From Oscillospiraceae bacterium (GTDB taxonomy: Bacteria; Bacillota; Clostridia; Oscillospirales; Ruminococcaceae), in the NCBI GenBank assembly GCA_017468865.1, contig JAFUHM010000082.1:1-64000 (forward strand): a DNA stretch of 64,000 nucleotides, written 5' to 3'. Positions 24,311 to 33,850 of the stretch are shown piece after piece; the stretch's first letter is position 1; every line of letters starts with the position of its first letter. Both the position numbers and the translations under genes were made by a program. The notes beneath the pieces were generated by a model. That model was given only the letters and a program-made list of their open reading frames with translations, was not told the origin of the DNA and did no database searches.

Positions 24311-27007
24311 TTATCTTGTACCGAAGCTTATCTCCTCACTGTTGGTAAAGGCACTTCTTACAGCTATCACACGGAAGATCATGCCCGATCTGCCGGGGAC
24401 TGCAAGAGGAGCTTTTCCTCTCGTACCGTTGGTTATCACACCGTTTTCAACGGTGGGAGCAGTTCCGTCAAGCGTGTATACGATGTAGCTGTCGGGGGTT
24501 GCGGTGGTAAGGATGATATATCCGTTTGATATGGATGCTGTGGGCTTTGCGACCACAGGGATCTTGAGGATCAGCTTCGATACGTTTGACCACTGTCCGT
24601 TGAGGTATGCCTTTGCATACAGTGTGCCGTAGAAGTCTTCAAAGAGTATCGTCTCGCCTGCCTTCACATGGGCATCGGTGAGCTTGATGTTTGAAGTTGT
24701 GGTGGAATAGTAGATATCGGCTGTGCCGTAGTTGCAGTTGAATGTCACGTTCCTTCCGCCGAATACGCCCTTTACGGCGAACTTGGGTGCTTCAAGGTTC
24801 GTGCTGAACACCTTTTCGGCTATCTCACTGTTGGTAAAGCAGGAGCGTATCGCCCTTGCACGGAGCACGGGGACGCCCGTGATGTCTACCTCTGCCTTGT
24901 TGTATACCCTCGTGCCGTGATCGGGAGTGGGTTCTGTGCCGTCTGTGGTGTACACGATGTAGCACAGGGGAGTAGTCGTGGTTATCTCGGCAGTATTGCC
25001 GGTGATGTTGATGGTGGGTGTGTTTATGTTGGGGATCTTGAGTATCAGGCGGCAGGGAGTGCCCCATATGCCCTTGTAGTATGTGCGTGCGTAGATCGTG
25101 CCGTAGAAATCCTCAAAGAGCACCGTCTCCCCTGCCTTGACATGAGCATTGGAAGTGGTGAGCGCCGAAGTGCCTGCGGCATAGTAGATCTCTGCCCCAT
25201 TTACTGCGGAATTGAAGGTCACGTTCCTTCCGCCGAACACGCCCTGAACCGCAAAGGATACAGTCGCCTTCTTCAGTGCAGCCGCACTGTGAGGGCAGCT
25301 CACGTCATCGCACAGACCGTCGGCAGAGAGAACATGGAAGTATCCCGTGTAGGAGGGAAGCCCGTATCTGCCCGCATAGCTGTAAATATTCGATCCGTAG
25401 GGAAGGTGTATATGGGTCAGAGGGCATCCGTAGAATGCGTTCGTGCCGAGCACAGCCCCCGCAGGGATGTCAAGGCTCGTGAGCTTCGTGTTCGCAAAGG
25501 CATAATTGGCTATGTAGCTCACATCAGGGAGTGTCACAGACGTGACGGCGCATCCGCTGAACGAATTGCTGCCTATGCCCGTTAGTCCGTCGGGGAGCAC
25601 AATGGAGGTGATCTGTGAGGCATATGAGCTCCAGGGAGCAGTCTCATAGTCATACATATCCCCTGTGCCTGTGATGGTGAGGGTGCCGTCAGCAAATTCC
25701 CACCGCAGGTCATCGCCGCATTTGCCGCTGGTAGATACGGCTCCGTCGTCGCCCGGCTTGTAGTCATCGGGGCAGTCGGGGAGGGTGATGCCCATGTACA
25801 TATTATTCTGTGCGGCAGTCTCCACCACATGGTTGTTGTACTGGTCTATGGCAAGCATGGATGCGGTGGAGCGGTTGACAAAGCTGCTGTCAAATCCCAT
25901 AGTGTCGAACCATGTGGGATCTGTCTCGAACCACTTGTCGCCGAACCTTACCCTGTTCCATGCGTGGTCGGCAGAGGTGACGATTATCGTCTCTATGCCC
26001 ACCTTGCTGCACAGGTATGAGAATGTCAGTGCATATCCCGTGCAGACGGAGCGTCCGAAGTACATGGGTGCAAGTATGGACTGATAAGACTCATAGTTCG
26101 TGTCGTAGGTGGTCTTCTGAGCGATGAGCTCGATTATCTTGTATGCCTTCTCCACAGGTGAGGAGCACTTGTTCACTTCCGTGAGCCATGTCGATGTAAG
26201 GGAGTCTATGCTGTTCTTTAAAGACTGTCTGTCGGATGCCTTGCGGCAGTTGTCGTAGGATGCCAGATAGAGCCTGAGACTTCCCGAATTGGTATTCATC
26301 GCCCACACGGGCTTGAGGAAGAAATACCGGGGATTGGAGTGGAAGAACAGCTGGAATACCTGTGATACATCCACCTGATTTGTCTTGTTCAGGTCGATGG
26401 CGACAGATGCGAACCAGCCGCTGCTTTCCGTGGTATCCGTGCCGCTGTTGAGATATGTCTCACAGACATCGCCCAGTGTGTCATACAGTGCCTGCTTGTC
26501 TGCGGAGAGCTGATCGTAGTAAAAGCCGTGTTCGCAGTTGGATGCGCTCAGGTATACGGCGGACTCCACATCAAGGCCGTCCGTCTCTGCCTGTCCCGTG
26601 ACATATCCGATGGCACGGTCAAGTATCTGCGCTTCCTCGTCGGTGATCTCCGCACCGTATGTGCCTACCCCGTCAAAGTCGAGCTTTCGGCTTATCTCGG
26701 CGGTCTTGGCGATGATATCATCGATGCTTTCCGTATCCCCGACAGCTTCCTGTGTGACTTCCGCCTCGACAGGTGTGCTTTCCTCGGTGACTTCGGCAGG
26801 TGCGTTTTCTTCGGAAGTTTCCGCAGGGACGCTTTCTTCGGTCACTTCGACAGGTGCGCTTTCTTCGGAGGCTTCGGAAACTGCGCTCTCCGCCACGGGA
26901 ACGGCAGCCTGCGCAGCGATGCTTTCCGTATCGGCGAATACCGATGAAGCGGCAGTCTTCATCATTGCAAGTGCAAGGACGAATGAAAGGGTCTTCTTTA
27001 CGTTCAT
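24311..27007 (-). CDS. Secreted transglutaminase-like / LRR / CHB_HEX-like repeat protein, paralogue
   Basis: The ATG at 27007 follows GAGGGAGAGTG, 4 bp after the stop of the pyruvyltransferase gene; the longer frame upstream lies inside that gene. The 898-residue product has a signal peptide and a repetitive acidic segment of four 9-residue EESxPxExx units. It continues with the same N-terminal, transglutaminase-like (SVCTGYA, DHAWNRV, ETDPTWFDT), LRR and double A-B module layout as its neighbour. The tight spacing ties it to the glycan genes. Secretion is by Sec; no sorting signal was seen. Confidence 0.88.
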   Translation of the reverse strand: MNVKKTLSFVLALAMMKTAASSVFADTESIAAQAAVPVAESAVSEASEESAPVEVTEESVPAETSEENAPAEVTEESTPVEAEVTQEAVGDTESIDDIIAKTAEISRKLDFDGVGTYGAEITDEEAQILDRAIGYVTGQAETDGLDVESAVYLSASNCEHGFYYDQLSADKQALYDTLGDVCETYLNSGTDTTESSGWFASVAIDLNKTNQVDVSQVFQLFFHSNPRYFFLKPVWAMNTNSGSLRLYLASYDNCRKASDRQSLKNSIDSLTSTWLTEVNKCSSPVEKAYKIIELIAQKTTYDTNYESYQSILAPMYFGRSVCTGYALTFSYLCSKVGIETIIVTSADHAWNRVRFGDKWFETDPTWFDTMGFDSSFVNRSTASMLAIDQYNNHVVETAAQNNMYMGITLPDCPDDYKPGDDGAVSTSGKCGDDLRWEFADGTLTITGTGDMYDYETAPWSSYASQITSIVLPDGLTGIGSNSFSGCAVTSVTLPDVSYIANYAFANTKLTSLDIPAGAVLGTNAFYGCPLTHIHLPYGSNIYSYAGRYGLPSYTGYFHVLSADGLCDDVSCPHSAAALKKATVSFAVQGVFGGRNVTFNSAVNGAEIYYAAGTSALTTSNAHVKAGETVLFEDFYGTIYARTYYKGIWGTPCRLILKIPNINTPTINITGNTAEITTTTPLCYIVYTTDGTEPTPDHGTRVYNKAEVDITGVPVLRARAIRSCFTNSEIAEKVFSTNLEAPKFAVKGVFGGRNVTFNCNYGTADIYYSTTTSNIKLTDAHVKAGETILFEDFYGTLYAKAYLNGQWSNVSKLILKIPVVAKPTASISNGYIILTTATPDSYIVYTLDGTAPTVENGVITNGTRGKAPLAVPGRSGMIFRVIAVRSAFTNSEEISFGTR
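26766..26873 (-). repeat. Four 27-bp tandem repeats inside the transglutaminase-like gene
   Basis: Units start at 26766, 26793, 26820 and 26847 and encode four 9-residue blocks of type EESxPxExx just after the signal peptide. The period keeps the frame, so copy number could vary without loss of the protein. Confidence 0.8.
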
Positions 27008-27011
27008 GTTA

Positions 27012-28217
27012 TCACTCTCCCTCAAGTCTGAACTTATGAGAAATACCGTTTTCTTCAAGGTATCTTACATACTCTTCCGTCAGTTTCTTTGAGTTTTTCG
27101 CAAAGCTGCTGTAATCGCAGAATTCCAGCAGGTCTTCCGCATATTTGTATTTTGCGGCTTTGGATATGGGGATGTGGGGCAGATGCAGAGTCTGCACCAG
27201 CTCCGATGTGCGGCTGTCATGGGTCAGCCAGAGGGCGGGGATGCCGCTCCTGAATGCCGCCATGTTCCCGTGGAAGCGTGACCCGTAGGCAAATGTAAAG
27301 CCGCTCTCCCTCAGATATCTGTTCCACTTGTCCATGTCAAAGAAGATGTGTCCGTGTTTTGAGACATACTTGTTGTACTGCTCCACGCTTGCCTTGCAGC
27401 CCGGGAATGCGGTATCCACGGGAGTAAGGTCGGGTATCTCCGTCGCCATCTGCATTATCATCTCCGAACGGCTCCTCATGCCCATTTCAAGGAGCCTGCT
27501 CTCATGCTCCGACCTTCCCGTGACCGAGATCAGGGTCTTCTGTGCGGAGGGCGCAGGCAGGGGAGCAAAGCTCCCGTCAAGGGTCCTGTATGCCGTGGGG
27601 CAGCCTATTATGCGGTAGTTGTGTATCCCCATTATCTCCAGACATTCAGCGGTGAACTCGCCCCTGACTCCAAGGGAGACCGCACGCTGGGCAGCTCTGC
27701 GGAAGAAGGTGATCTTGTTCTCTCCCAGGGCTTCCACCAGCTTCTTCGGAGTGTCGTATTCGGATGAGGACTGCGCCCCAAGCCCCGCCATGGTGATATT
27801 GCACTTCGTATGCTCATACAGTGACTTCATGGCATCTATCATGCTGTCCGAACCGGGGTTGAGGAAGTTCGATGCGGGGATGACCGCCACAGCACCGCCG
27901 TACACCTCATATCCGTGGAGCTTGCGCCCGTTGAACCAGATGACATCCTTGATGTCCACCTGTTCCTTTACGGCGCTCACAAACAGCATATTGCCCGTAT
28001 TTGCCCCTGCCGCACGGAGTTTGTCCCCTATGGGTGACTCATCATCCTTCAGTGAGATGATAGGGTCGATGACCACGGTATTGCCCGCAGGCTTTATGAA
28101 ATCATGCCTTTCGGCGATCTTTGCCTCGGTGACCGCCTGTGAGCCGTTGAACGTCCATGCGGGCTCAGGGGCAGGGGAGGCTTTTCTGAGCCTCGGGAGA
28201 AATCTCTTTATATTCAT
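27012..28217 (-). CDS. Polysaccharide pyruvyl transferase family protein
   Basis: The 401-residue protein resembles the C-terminal third of the preceding giant protein almost throughout. Shared landmarks are DTPKKLVxAL, LGxRGEFTAECLxIMGIHNY, RIIGCPTAY, YGSRFHGNM and LWxTHDSRTxELV. The GSRFHGNMAAFRSGIPALW ending is typical of PF04230 pyruvyltransferases, which transfer pyruvate ketals from PEP to glycans. The ATG overlaps the previous stop (ATGA) behind GAGGG, so the two are translationally coupled. Pyruvylation is inferred from family; the acceptor sugar is unknown. Confidence 0.83.
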   Translation of the reverse strand: MNIKRFLPRLRKASPAPEPAWTFNGSQAVTEAKIAERHDFIKPAGNTVVIDPIISLKDDESPIGDKLRAAGANTGNMLFVSAVKEQVDIKDVIWFNGRKLHGYEVYGGAVAVIPASNFLNPGSDSMIDAMKSLYEHTKCNITMAGLGAQSSSEYDTPKKLVEALGENKITFFRRAAQRAVSLGVRGEFTAECLEIMGIHNYRIIGCPTAYRTLDGSFAPLPAPSAQKTLISVTGRSEHESRLLEMGMRSRSEMIMQMATEIPDLTPVDTAFPGCKASVEQYNKYVSKHGHIFFDMDKWNRYLRESGFTFAYGSRFHGNMAAFRSGIPALWLTHDSRTSELVQTLHLPHIPISKAAKYKYAEDLLEFCDYSSFAKNSKKLTEEYVRYLEENGISHKFRLEGE

Positions 28218-31200
28218 ATATCCCTCACAGTAAGTCCGTTCTCTTCCAGATAGGATCTGTATTCGGAGCAGAGCTTCGGGTATGCCTTGTAGAAATCGGA
28301 GTAATCGCAGTATTCGAGCATTTCTTCCGCATTTGTCATGCTGCGGAATTTCTCAAAGGTGATGTGGGGCAGATGCAGTGTGTCCACAAGTTCTCTCGTG
28401 CGGCTGTCGTGGGTTATCCACAGAGCAGGTATGCCGCACAGCATAGCGGACATATTCCCGTGGAAGCGGCTGCCGTAGGAGAAGGTGAATTTGCCCTCAT
28501 TCATGAACCTGTTCCAGTCATCCATGTTGAAGAATATATGGCCGTGAGCCTTGACGAACTCGATGTACTCATCCTTCGTCATGCCAAGATCGGGAAGTCC
28601 CCTGACAAATGTTTCATCAGACGGGACAACGCCTTCGAGTATCTCGGGCATTTCCGTAGGCATCTGCATCAGCAGCTCCGAGCCGTTGTCACGTCCGAAG
28701 CGGACGAGGGCGCTCTCCATGGGGGTTTTGCCCGTCACGGTGAATACGGTGCGGTCAGCCTTCGGAGCGGGAAGCTCCCTGTATTTTCCGTCCATGTACT
28801 TGTAAGCCGTGGGACAGCCTATTATGCGGTAGTTGTGTATGCCCATGATGTCAAGGCATTCCGCCGTGAATTCGCCTCTGATGCCCAGAGAAACGCATCT
28901 GTCCCCCGCCATGCGGAAGAAGTTCTTCTTGCTTTCGGAAAGGGCTGCCACCAGCTTCTTCGGGGTATCGTTCGGCGGATAAGCCTGGGCTCCGAGTCCC
29001 GACATGGTGATGCAGCAGTCCGTGCCCTCATATATGGGACGGATAGCATCGATCACTCTGTCGGAGCCTGCGATGATGAGGTTTGTCGCAGGTATGACAG
29101 CGGAGACAGTGCCCTTTTCACGGCCTTTGAGGATATTGCTGTTGAACCAGACAGCATCGGTGAAGTCAAGCTGATCCCTTGTGGCTTTGACAAACAGCAT
29201 ATTGCCCGAGTTGCCGCCCGAATAGATCATCTTCTGCTGAGAGTCCGCATCGGGATGCTCATAAAGCCCCATGATAGGGTCTATCAGTATCGTGTCGCCG
29301 CCGGGAAGGAGCTTCTCACGCTGACGGGCGGCGAGCCTGTCGGCGGTCTTTCTGTCATGCACGAACCGCATTGCCCCGTCCACGCTGTAAAGCTTCTCAA
29401 AGTCCTCATCCGAGCCGCTGACGTGCTGATGGTAGAAGCGGCGGATCTTGGCGTTGTTGCGCTCTATGACACTGCGTTCGGTGTGGTAGAGATTGCGTAT
29501 GATGGAGGCTATCTTTGCGTGCTCGGTATAGTAGGTGTCGTTTGTGTAGGTCTTTGCCGAGGAATTGTTTGAATGGAAGCGGAAGTAGCTGGTGGTGTCC
29601 GCAGTATAAGCCACCTTGCCGCCCTTTATCACATTGAGGTAGAATTCCCAGTCGCCGCAGATCTTCATCCTATACCAGTCCTCATCCTCAAATACGGGGA
29701 GAGAGACATCCCTGCGGAAGACAGCACCCGATGCGTTGGGTATGGTGTTTATGATGCCCAGAGCGGAAGCGACTTCGTCCTCAGCGTCATTGACATAGCT
29801 GTGATGCCACTTGTCATCGCTGACAGCGCTCATGTATGCGTCAAATCCCTCTTCATTGCGGCGGCCGTTCTCGTCCACAAAGCAGTAGCGGCAGTAGCTG
29901 AGCTTGACGTCCCTGTCCTCAAAAGCAGGCAGGACGCACTCCAGGAAGTCACGTTCGCAGAAGTCGTCGCTCTCTGCTATCCAGCACAGATCGCCCTTAG
30001 CGCTCTGTATGCCCTTCGCCCACTGACGGAACACGCCGCCGGAATTTTTCTCATTGAAGAGGATGCGTGCCTTGTCGGGATACTTTTCGGCATAGGAAGT
30101 CAGCAGCTCACGGCTGTTGTCCGAGGAGCAGTCGTCCATAAGGAGGACATCTATATTCGGGTAGGTCTGACCGAAGATGCAGTCAAGCCTTTCTTTGAGA
30201 AATCTTTCGTGGTTGTAGTTGGGGACGATGACCGTCACCAGAGGGTCTGTCCCGTTCTCACCCTTCACCAGCATATCCAGGCGGCATTCTTCACTTCGGA
30301 TGATATCCGGTATCAGAGGAGCGCCTGTCTTGGCGAAGCAGTCAGCATAAATGGACAGATATTCTCTTGTCACGCTGTCTATCTCGTATACACGGGACTT
30401 CTTTTCGGCGGTGCGCACCGCCTTGTCATATGCCTTTTTATCCGTCACAAGGCGGACGAGCCTTGCGGTCAGATCGTCGTCATCCACGGTGAAGTCCTCC
30501 ATGGGGGACACATCGCCTGCCGGTTCACCCTCAAAGGTGAGCATATCACGCACATCGCCGATGTCCGTGGCAAGGCAGGGCTTTGAGCACATCATCGCCT
30601 CTATAAGGCACAGGGGCGCAGATTCGCTCACATAGTAGGAGGGGAGCGTCACCAGATCGGATGCCACCATATAGTCGCAGGGGTTCTCACGGAAGCCTAA
30701 GAAGTGTATGTGGTCATTTGACAGTGTCTGACTGTATTCATCGTAGACTTCGCCGTCTCCGATGAGCAGCAGATGGATATCCCTGCCCGTTATCTCACGG
30801 GCTCTCTCCACGGCATTGACCGCATTGAGCCAGCCCTTTTCCTTCTTGGCACGGCTGACGATGCACACGGTAAAGCTGTCCTTGCCTATGCCGAATGAGG
30901 ACAGATCGACAGGGGAAGTCTTCGGCCGCTCCATGCCGTTGGGCACCTTGCGGAAGGTCTTCTCGTCATAAACATTGTAGTCGGTGAAGGGGACAAGGTT
31001 CTTGTCCGCCACATATGTCCAGCGGTCGGTATTGCTCATGAGAGGGGAGTTTACCAGCAGATAATGCAGTAACGGTTCAGGCAGGTTCTCATACATACCG
31101 TGGGATGTAGCCACGTTGAGGACTTTCTGCCTGAGCACGGGATAGAGATCAAGTGCCTCTGCCGCCCTCTGCTGTGATGCCTGATGATGGGAGTGATACA

Positions 31201-33112
31201 CCTGTACGCCGAGACTTGCCATATACATGGCGGTGTTTGCCTTGTCCGATGCGTAGACCACGGGTATCTCGGGCAGGAGCATTGCACGGACCTTCTCATC
31301 ACGCTCGGACTTCTGAAGGATATGCACCGTCACATTATGTCCCATTCGGTAAAGGGAGTTTGCCAGTCTGATGGGCATTATCTCGCCGCCGCCGAAGGTG
31401 AAGGCATATATGCCTATCATGATATCCATGCCGTCCCCGATGATGTCGGATGTTTTGAAACTGCGGGCGAATTCGGCGTAGCCTGTCTTTGCGGCAGCCG
31501 CATCACGGAAGATGCGGTATGCCGCCCCCGTCTTGTCCGTGTCATTGAAGAAGCCGTGGAAGAGTATCTTCCCGAGCCGCTTGAAGTATTCGGTATCGTC
31601 GGAGAATTTCTGTTCTGATGCGCCATCGGCATACGCCCCTACGATGCCGCCTCTGATGCAGGAGAGCGTGAGCAGGGTAAGATCCTGCCCGTCTGTTATC
31701 TCGGGAAACTGCTCAAAGAGGGCGAACTTGGCTGGGTTGCGCAGCACGATGTCGGAAAGGCCGTAGTATCTGCCTCTGACAAGGCCGTCTGTAAATCTTG
31801 CGTCCTTGTAGGAGAGCAGAGCGGTGTTCTCGGTGCCGTTTACAAGGCTCTCATCACGCACGGCGGCATATATGCATTCGGTCTTCAGGAGCGGCAGTAT
31901 GTCTTCGGGGAAGTCTGCCGTGCCGTCACAGATGAAAATGAAGTCGCCCGTCGCCTTTGCTATGGCGGCCTTGATGCCCTCATCAGCGGGGATGATCTCA
32001 TCCGCCTTTCCCTTGTATACCGCACCGTTCACGGTGATGACGGATACCGTGGCGGTCTTCCCCTCGATGGTGTTGAGAGTCAGTGTCCGCTTGAAAGGCA
32101 CCTTGAACAGGGAAGTGTCCGCACAGACACGGTGCTCTGCCTTCCCGTACTTTACATAGTGGGCAAAGGGTACGAGATAGGGGTCGGACATAAGGTCGGG
32201 ATTGTGGTTGATATAGAAGGATGTGGAGAAATCGGGGGAAGGATCCCTGTCCTCATACATCCCCTCGCTGATATAGTGAAGTGCGGCGGTAGTCATGAGC
32301 CTGCCTGCCGTCTGTATTATCTTGTTGTCCGAAAGGCGCATCTTCCAGCCGACGGTGGAGGATATCTTCTTGTACACGTCGGGATTCTGGTCGAGATACC
32401 AGCCCCCGTCAAACATACCGCTGCGCAGTATGTCCGCAAGATCCTTCATCTCATGAGCCTTCACCGCAGGGCCTGTCTGCATCCTGCGCATAGTCACCCA
32501 TTCGGAATACAGGTCGCTCTCCCTTCCGCCGGGCAGCTTGGACGGCCGCCTTTCAGCCCGTCCCGCAATGATGTAGTGATACAGGGGATTGAGATGGGCA
32601 GAGCGTATGTCCTCGTTGCTTTCGAGGTAGTAGGAATTGTCAAAGTAGGGCGAGGGGTCCTTGTCCTCGTATGCGCCGTTGGCGGCATAGTAGGAGAGCA
32701 GGGAGCACTTCGGGAGCTTGTCGAACTGGGCTGCGTAGTACTTCTCGTCGAACAGGCCGCTGTTTTGGATGGTCTTCATTATCTTGTGAAGATCATCCTT
32801 CTTCGGACGCTTTCTCATGCGTGGCCTGGGGAGACGTCCCTCTGCCTTGCCGTGGCAGATATAGTGATAAAGGGGATTGACCCCCGCCTTCCTGACATCG
32901 GCGTATTTCTTCAGATAATATGACTGGTCAAACTTGGGGGACGGGTCCCTGTCCTCCTCGAGTGCGTGGAGCAGATAGTATTCGATCAGATCCCCTTCGG
33001 GCACCTTGTCGAACTGACGGGCATAGTATTCCCTGTCAAACAATCCGCTCCTGTCTATCTTATAGACTTCTATCTGCAGCTTGATATTCCTCATTGCAAC
33101 CCCCGTGATCAT
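28214..33112 (-). CDS. Giant multidomain glycosyltransferase with C-terminal pyruvyltransferase domain
   Basis: The 1632-residue cytoplasmic protein has several regions. Residues 20-335 hold three long repeats with DPSPxFDxSYYLxxNxD...NPLYHYIxxGxAExR. Residues 345-550 contain a degenerate GT2-like segment (GDFIFICDGTADFPEDIL). Residues 557-860 form a GT4-like domain (GGGEIMPIRLANSLYRMGH, SRAKKEKGW, ESAPLCLIEAMMCSKPCLA). Residues 955-1190 form a GT2 domain (VTVIVPNYNHERFL, MDDCSSDNS, IAESDDF). Residues 1267-1632 form a pyruvyltransferase-like domain. The ATG overlaps the ABC ATPase stop (ATGA); an alternative ATG at 33094 has GGGGG before it. The context indicates synthesis of a glycan exported by the adjacent ABC transporter. 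A fusion of this size is unusual. Confidence 0.88.
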   Translation of the reverse strand: MITGVAMRNIKLQIEVYKIDRSGLFDREYYARQFDKVPEGDLIEYYLLHALEEDRDPSPKFDQSYYLKKYADVRKAGVNPLYHYICHGKAEGRLPRPRMRKRPKKDDLHKIMKTIQNSGLFDEKYYAAQFDKLPKCSLLSYYAANGAYEDKDPSPYFDNSYYLESNEDIRSAHLNPLYHYIIAGRAERRPSKLPGGRESDLYSEWVTMRRMQTGPAVKAHEMKDLADILRSGMFDGGWYLDQNPDVYKKISSTVGWKMRLSDNKIIQTAGRLMTTAALHYISEGMYEDRDPSPDFSTSFYINHNPDLMSDPYLVPFAHYVKYGKAEHRVCADTSLFKVPFKRTLTLNTIEGKTATVSVITVNGAVYKGKADEIIPADEGIKAAIAKATGDFIFICDGTADFPEDILPLLKTECIYAAVRDESLVNGTENTALLSYKDARFTDGLVRGRYYGLSDIVLRNPAKFALFEQFPEITDGQDLTLLTLSCIRGGIVGAYADGASEQKFSDDTEYFKRLGKILFHGFFNDTDKTGAAYRIFRDAAAAKTGYAEFARSFKTSDIIGDGMDIMIGIYAFTFGGGEIMPIRLANSLYRMGHNVTVHILQKSERDEKVRAMLLPEIPVVYASDKANTAMYMASLGVQVYHSHHQASQQRAAEALDLYPVLRQKVLNVATSHGMYENLPEPLLHYLLVNSPLMSNTDRWTYVADKNLVPFTDYNVYDEKTFRKVPNGMERPKTSPVDLSSFGIGKDSFTVCIVSRAKKEKGWLNAVNAVERAREITGRDIHLLLIGDGEVYDEYSQTLSNDHIHFLGFRENPCDYMVASDLVTLPSYYVSESAPLCLIEAMMCSKPCLATDIGDVRDMLTFEGEPAGDVSPMEDFTVDDDDLTARLVRLVTDKKAYDKAVRTAEKKSRVYEIDSVTREYLSIYADCFAKTGAPLIPDIIRSEECRLDMLVKGENGTDPLVTVIVPNYNHERFLKERLDCIFGQTYPNIDVLLMDDCSSDNSRELLTSYAEKYPDKARILFNEKNSGGVFRQWAKGIQSAKGDLCWIAESDDFCERDFLECVLPAFEDRDVKLSYCRYCFVDENGRRNEEGFDAYMSAVSDDKWHHSYVNDAEDEVASALGIINTIPNASGAVFRRDVSLPVFEDEDWYRMKICGDWEFYLNVIKGGKVAYTADTTSYFRFHSNNSSAKTYTNDTYYTEHAKIASIIRNLYHTERSVIERNNAKIRRFYHQHVSGSDEDFEKLYSVDGAMRFVHDRKTADRLAARQREKLLPGGDTILIDPIMGLYEHPDADSQQKMIYSGGNSGNMLFVKATRDQLDFTDAVWFNSNILKGREKGTVSAVIPATNLIIAGSDRVIDAIRPIYEGTDCCITMSGLGAQAYPPNDTPKKLVAALSESKKNFFRMAGDRCVSLGIRGEFTAECLDIMGIHNYRIIGCPTAYKYMDGKYRELPAPKADRTVFTVTGKTPMESALVRFGRDNGSELLMQMPTEMPEILEGVVPSDETFVRGLPDLGMTKDEYIEFVKAHGHIFFNMDDWNRFMNEGKFTFSYGSRFHGNMSAMLCGIPALWITHDSRTRELVDTLHLPHITFEKFRSMTNAEEMLEYCDYSDFYKAYPKLCSEYRSYLEENGLTVRDI

Positions 33113-33843
33113 TTCTTCTTCCGCACGTCATCGTTGTATATCTTCAGTCCCTCTTCCACATCGCCGTCAAAGGCGACCTTGCTGTCCTTGATGTATATGA
33201 CACGGTCGCAGAACTGTCGGATAAGGGCATCGGAATGCGATGAGAAAAGCACCGTCTTCCCCGCATTGAAAAGCTCGGTCGTCTTTGCCTTCGATTTCTC
33301 CTGGAAATTCTTGTCCCCCACGGCAAAGACTTCATCTATGATGAGTATGTCGGGATCTGTGAATACCGCCAGTGCAAAGCCCAGACGTGCGGACATACCC
33401 GATGAGTACATCCTCAGAGGCAGATCGATATATTCTCCGATGTCCACAAATTCGATTATGTCATCGATGACCGAGTCTATCTCCTTTTCCGACCTGCCCG
33501 TGAGCATCCCCTTGTAGTAGAGGTTCTTCCTTCCCGTGAAGTCGGGATTGAAGCCTGCGGAAAGGTTGATGAAGGAGCCGACTTTGCCGTGAACTTCCAC
33601 CGATCCCCATGTAGGGAAGGTGATGCCTGCGATGAGCTTCATCAGGGTGGATTTGCCTGCGCCGTTCTTCCCGATGAGTCCCACTCTTTCGCCCTTCTTT
33701 ATCTCCAGGCTGATGTGGTCAAGGGCTGTCTTCTCAGCCTTGCATCCCTTCTTGGTGAAGAGCCACGGGAGTATGTGATAATCCTTGTTGAAAAGGTAGA
33801 ATGTCTTGGTAAGCTCTTTTATGGTAATTGCGTTCTCACTCAT
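33109..33843 (-). CDS. ABC-2 glycan exporter, ATP-binding subunit (Wzt/TagH type)
   Basis: The 244-residue ATPase has Walker A GKNGAGKST, the family's FINLSAGFNPDFTGRKN segment typical of O-antigen/teichoic-acid exporters, signature YSSGMSARL and Walker B ILIIDEVFAVGD. It ends without the C-terminal glycan-recognition domain of long Wzt proteins, so chain-end recognition is not by this subunit. It pairs with the permease seven bp upstream and is translationally coupled to the giant glycosyltransferase. Confidence 0.93.
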   Translation of the reverse strand: MSENAITIKELTKTFYLFNKDYHILPWLFTKKGCKAEKTALDHISLEIKKGERVGLIGKNGAGKSTLMKLIAGITFPTWGSVEVHGKVGSFINLSAGFNPDFTGRKNLYYKGMLTGRSEKEIDSVIDDIIEFVDIGEYIDLPLRMYSSGMSARLGFALAVFTDPDILIIDEVFAVGDKNFQEKSKAKTTELFNAGKTVLFSSHSDALIRQFCDRVIYIKDSKVAFDGDVEEGLKIYNDDVRKKK

Positions 33844-33850
33844 AATTGCC

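Noticed and set aside
28364-30586. Two long plus-strand frames (402 and 337 codons) opposite the giant glycosyltransferase
   Set aside because: Both are antisense to recognised GT2 and pyruvyltransferase domains and show no domain or initiation signal of their own.
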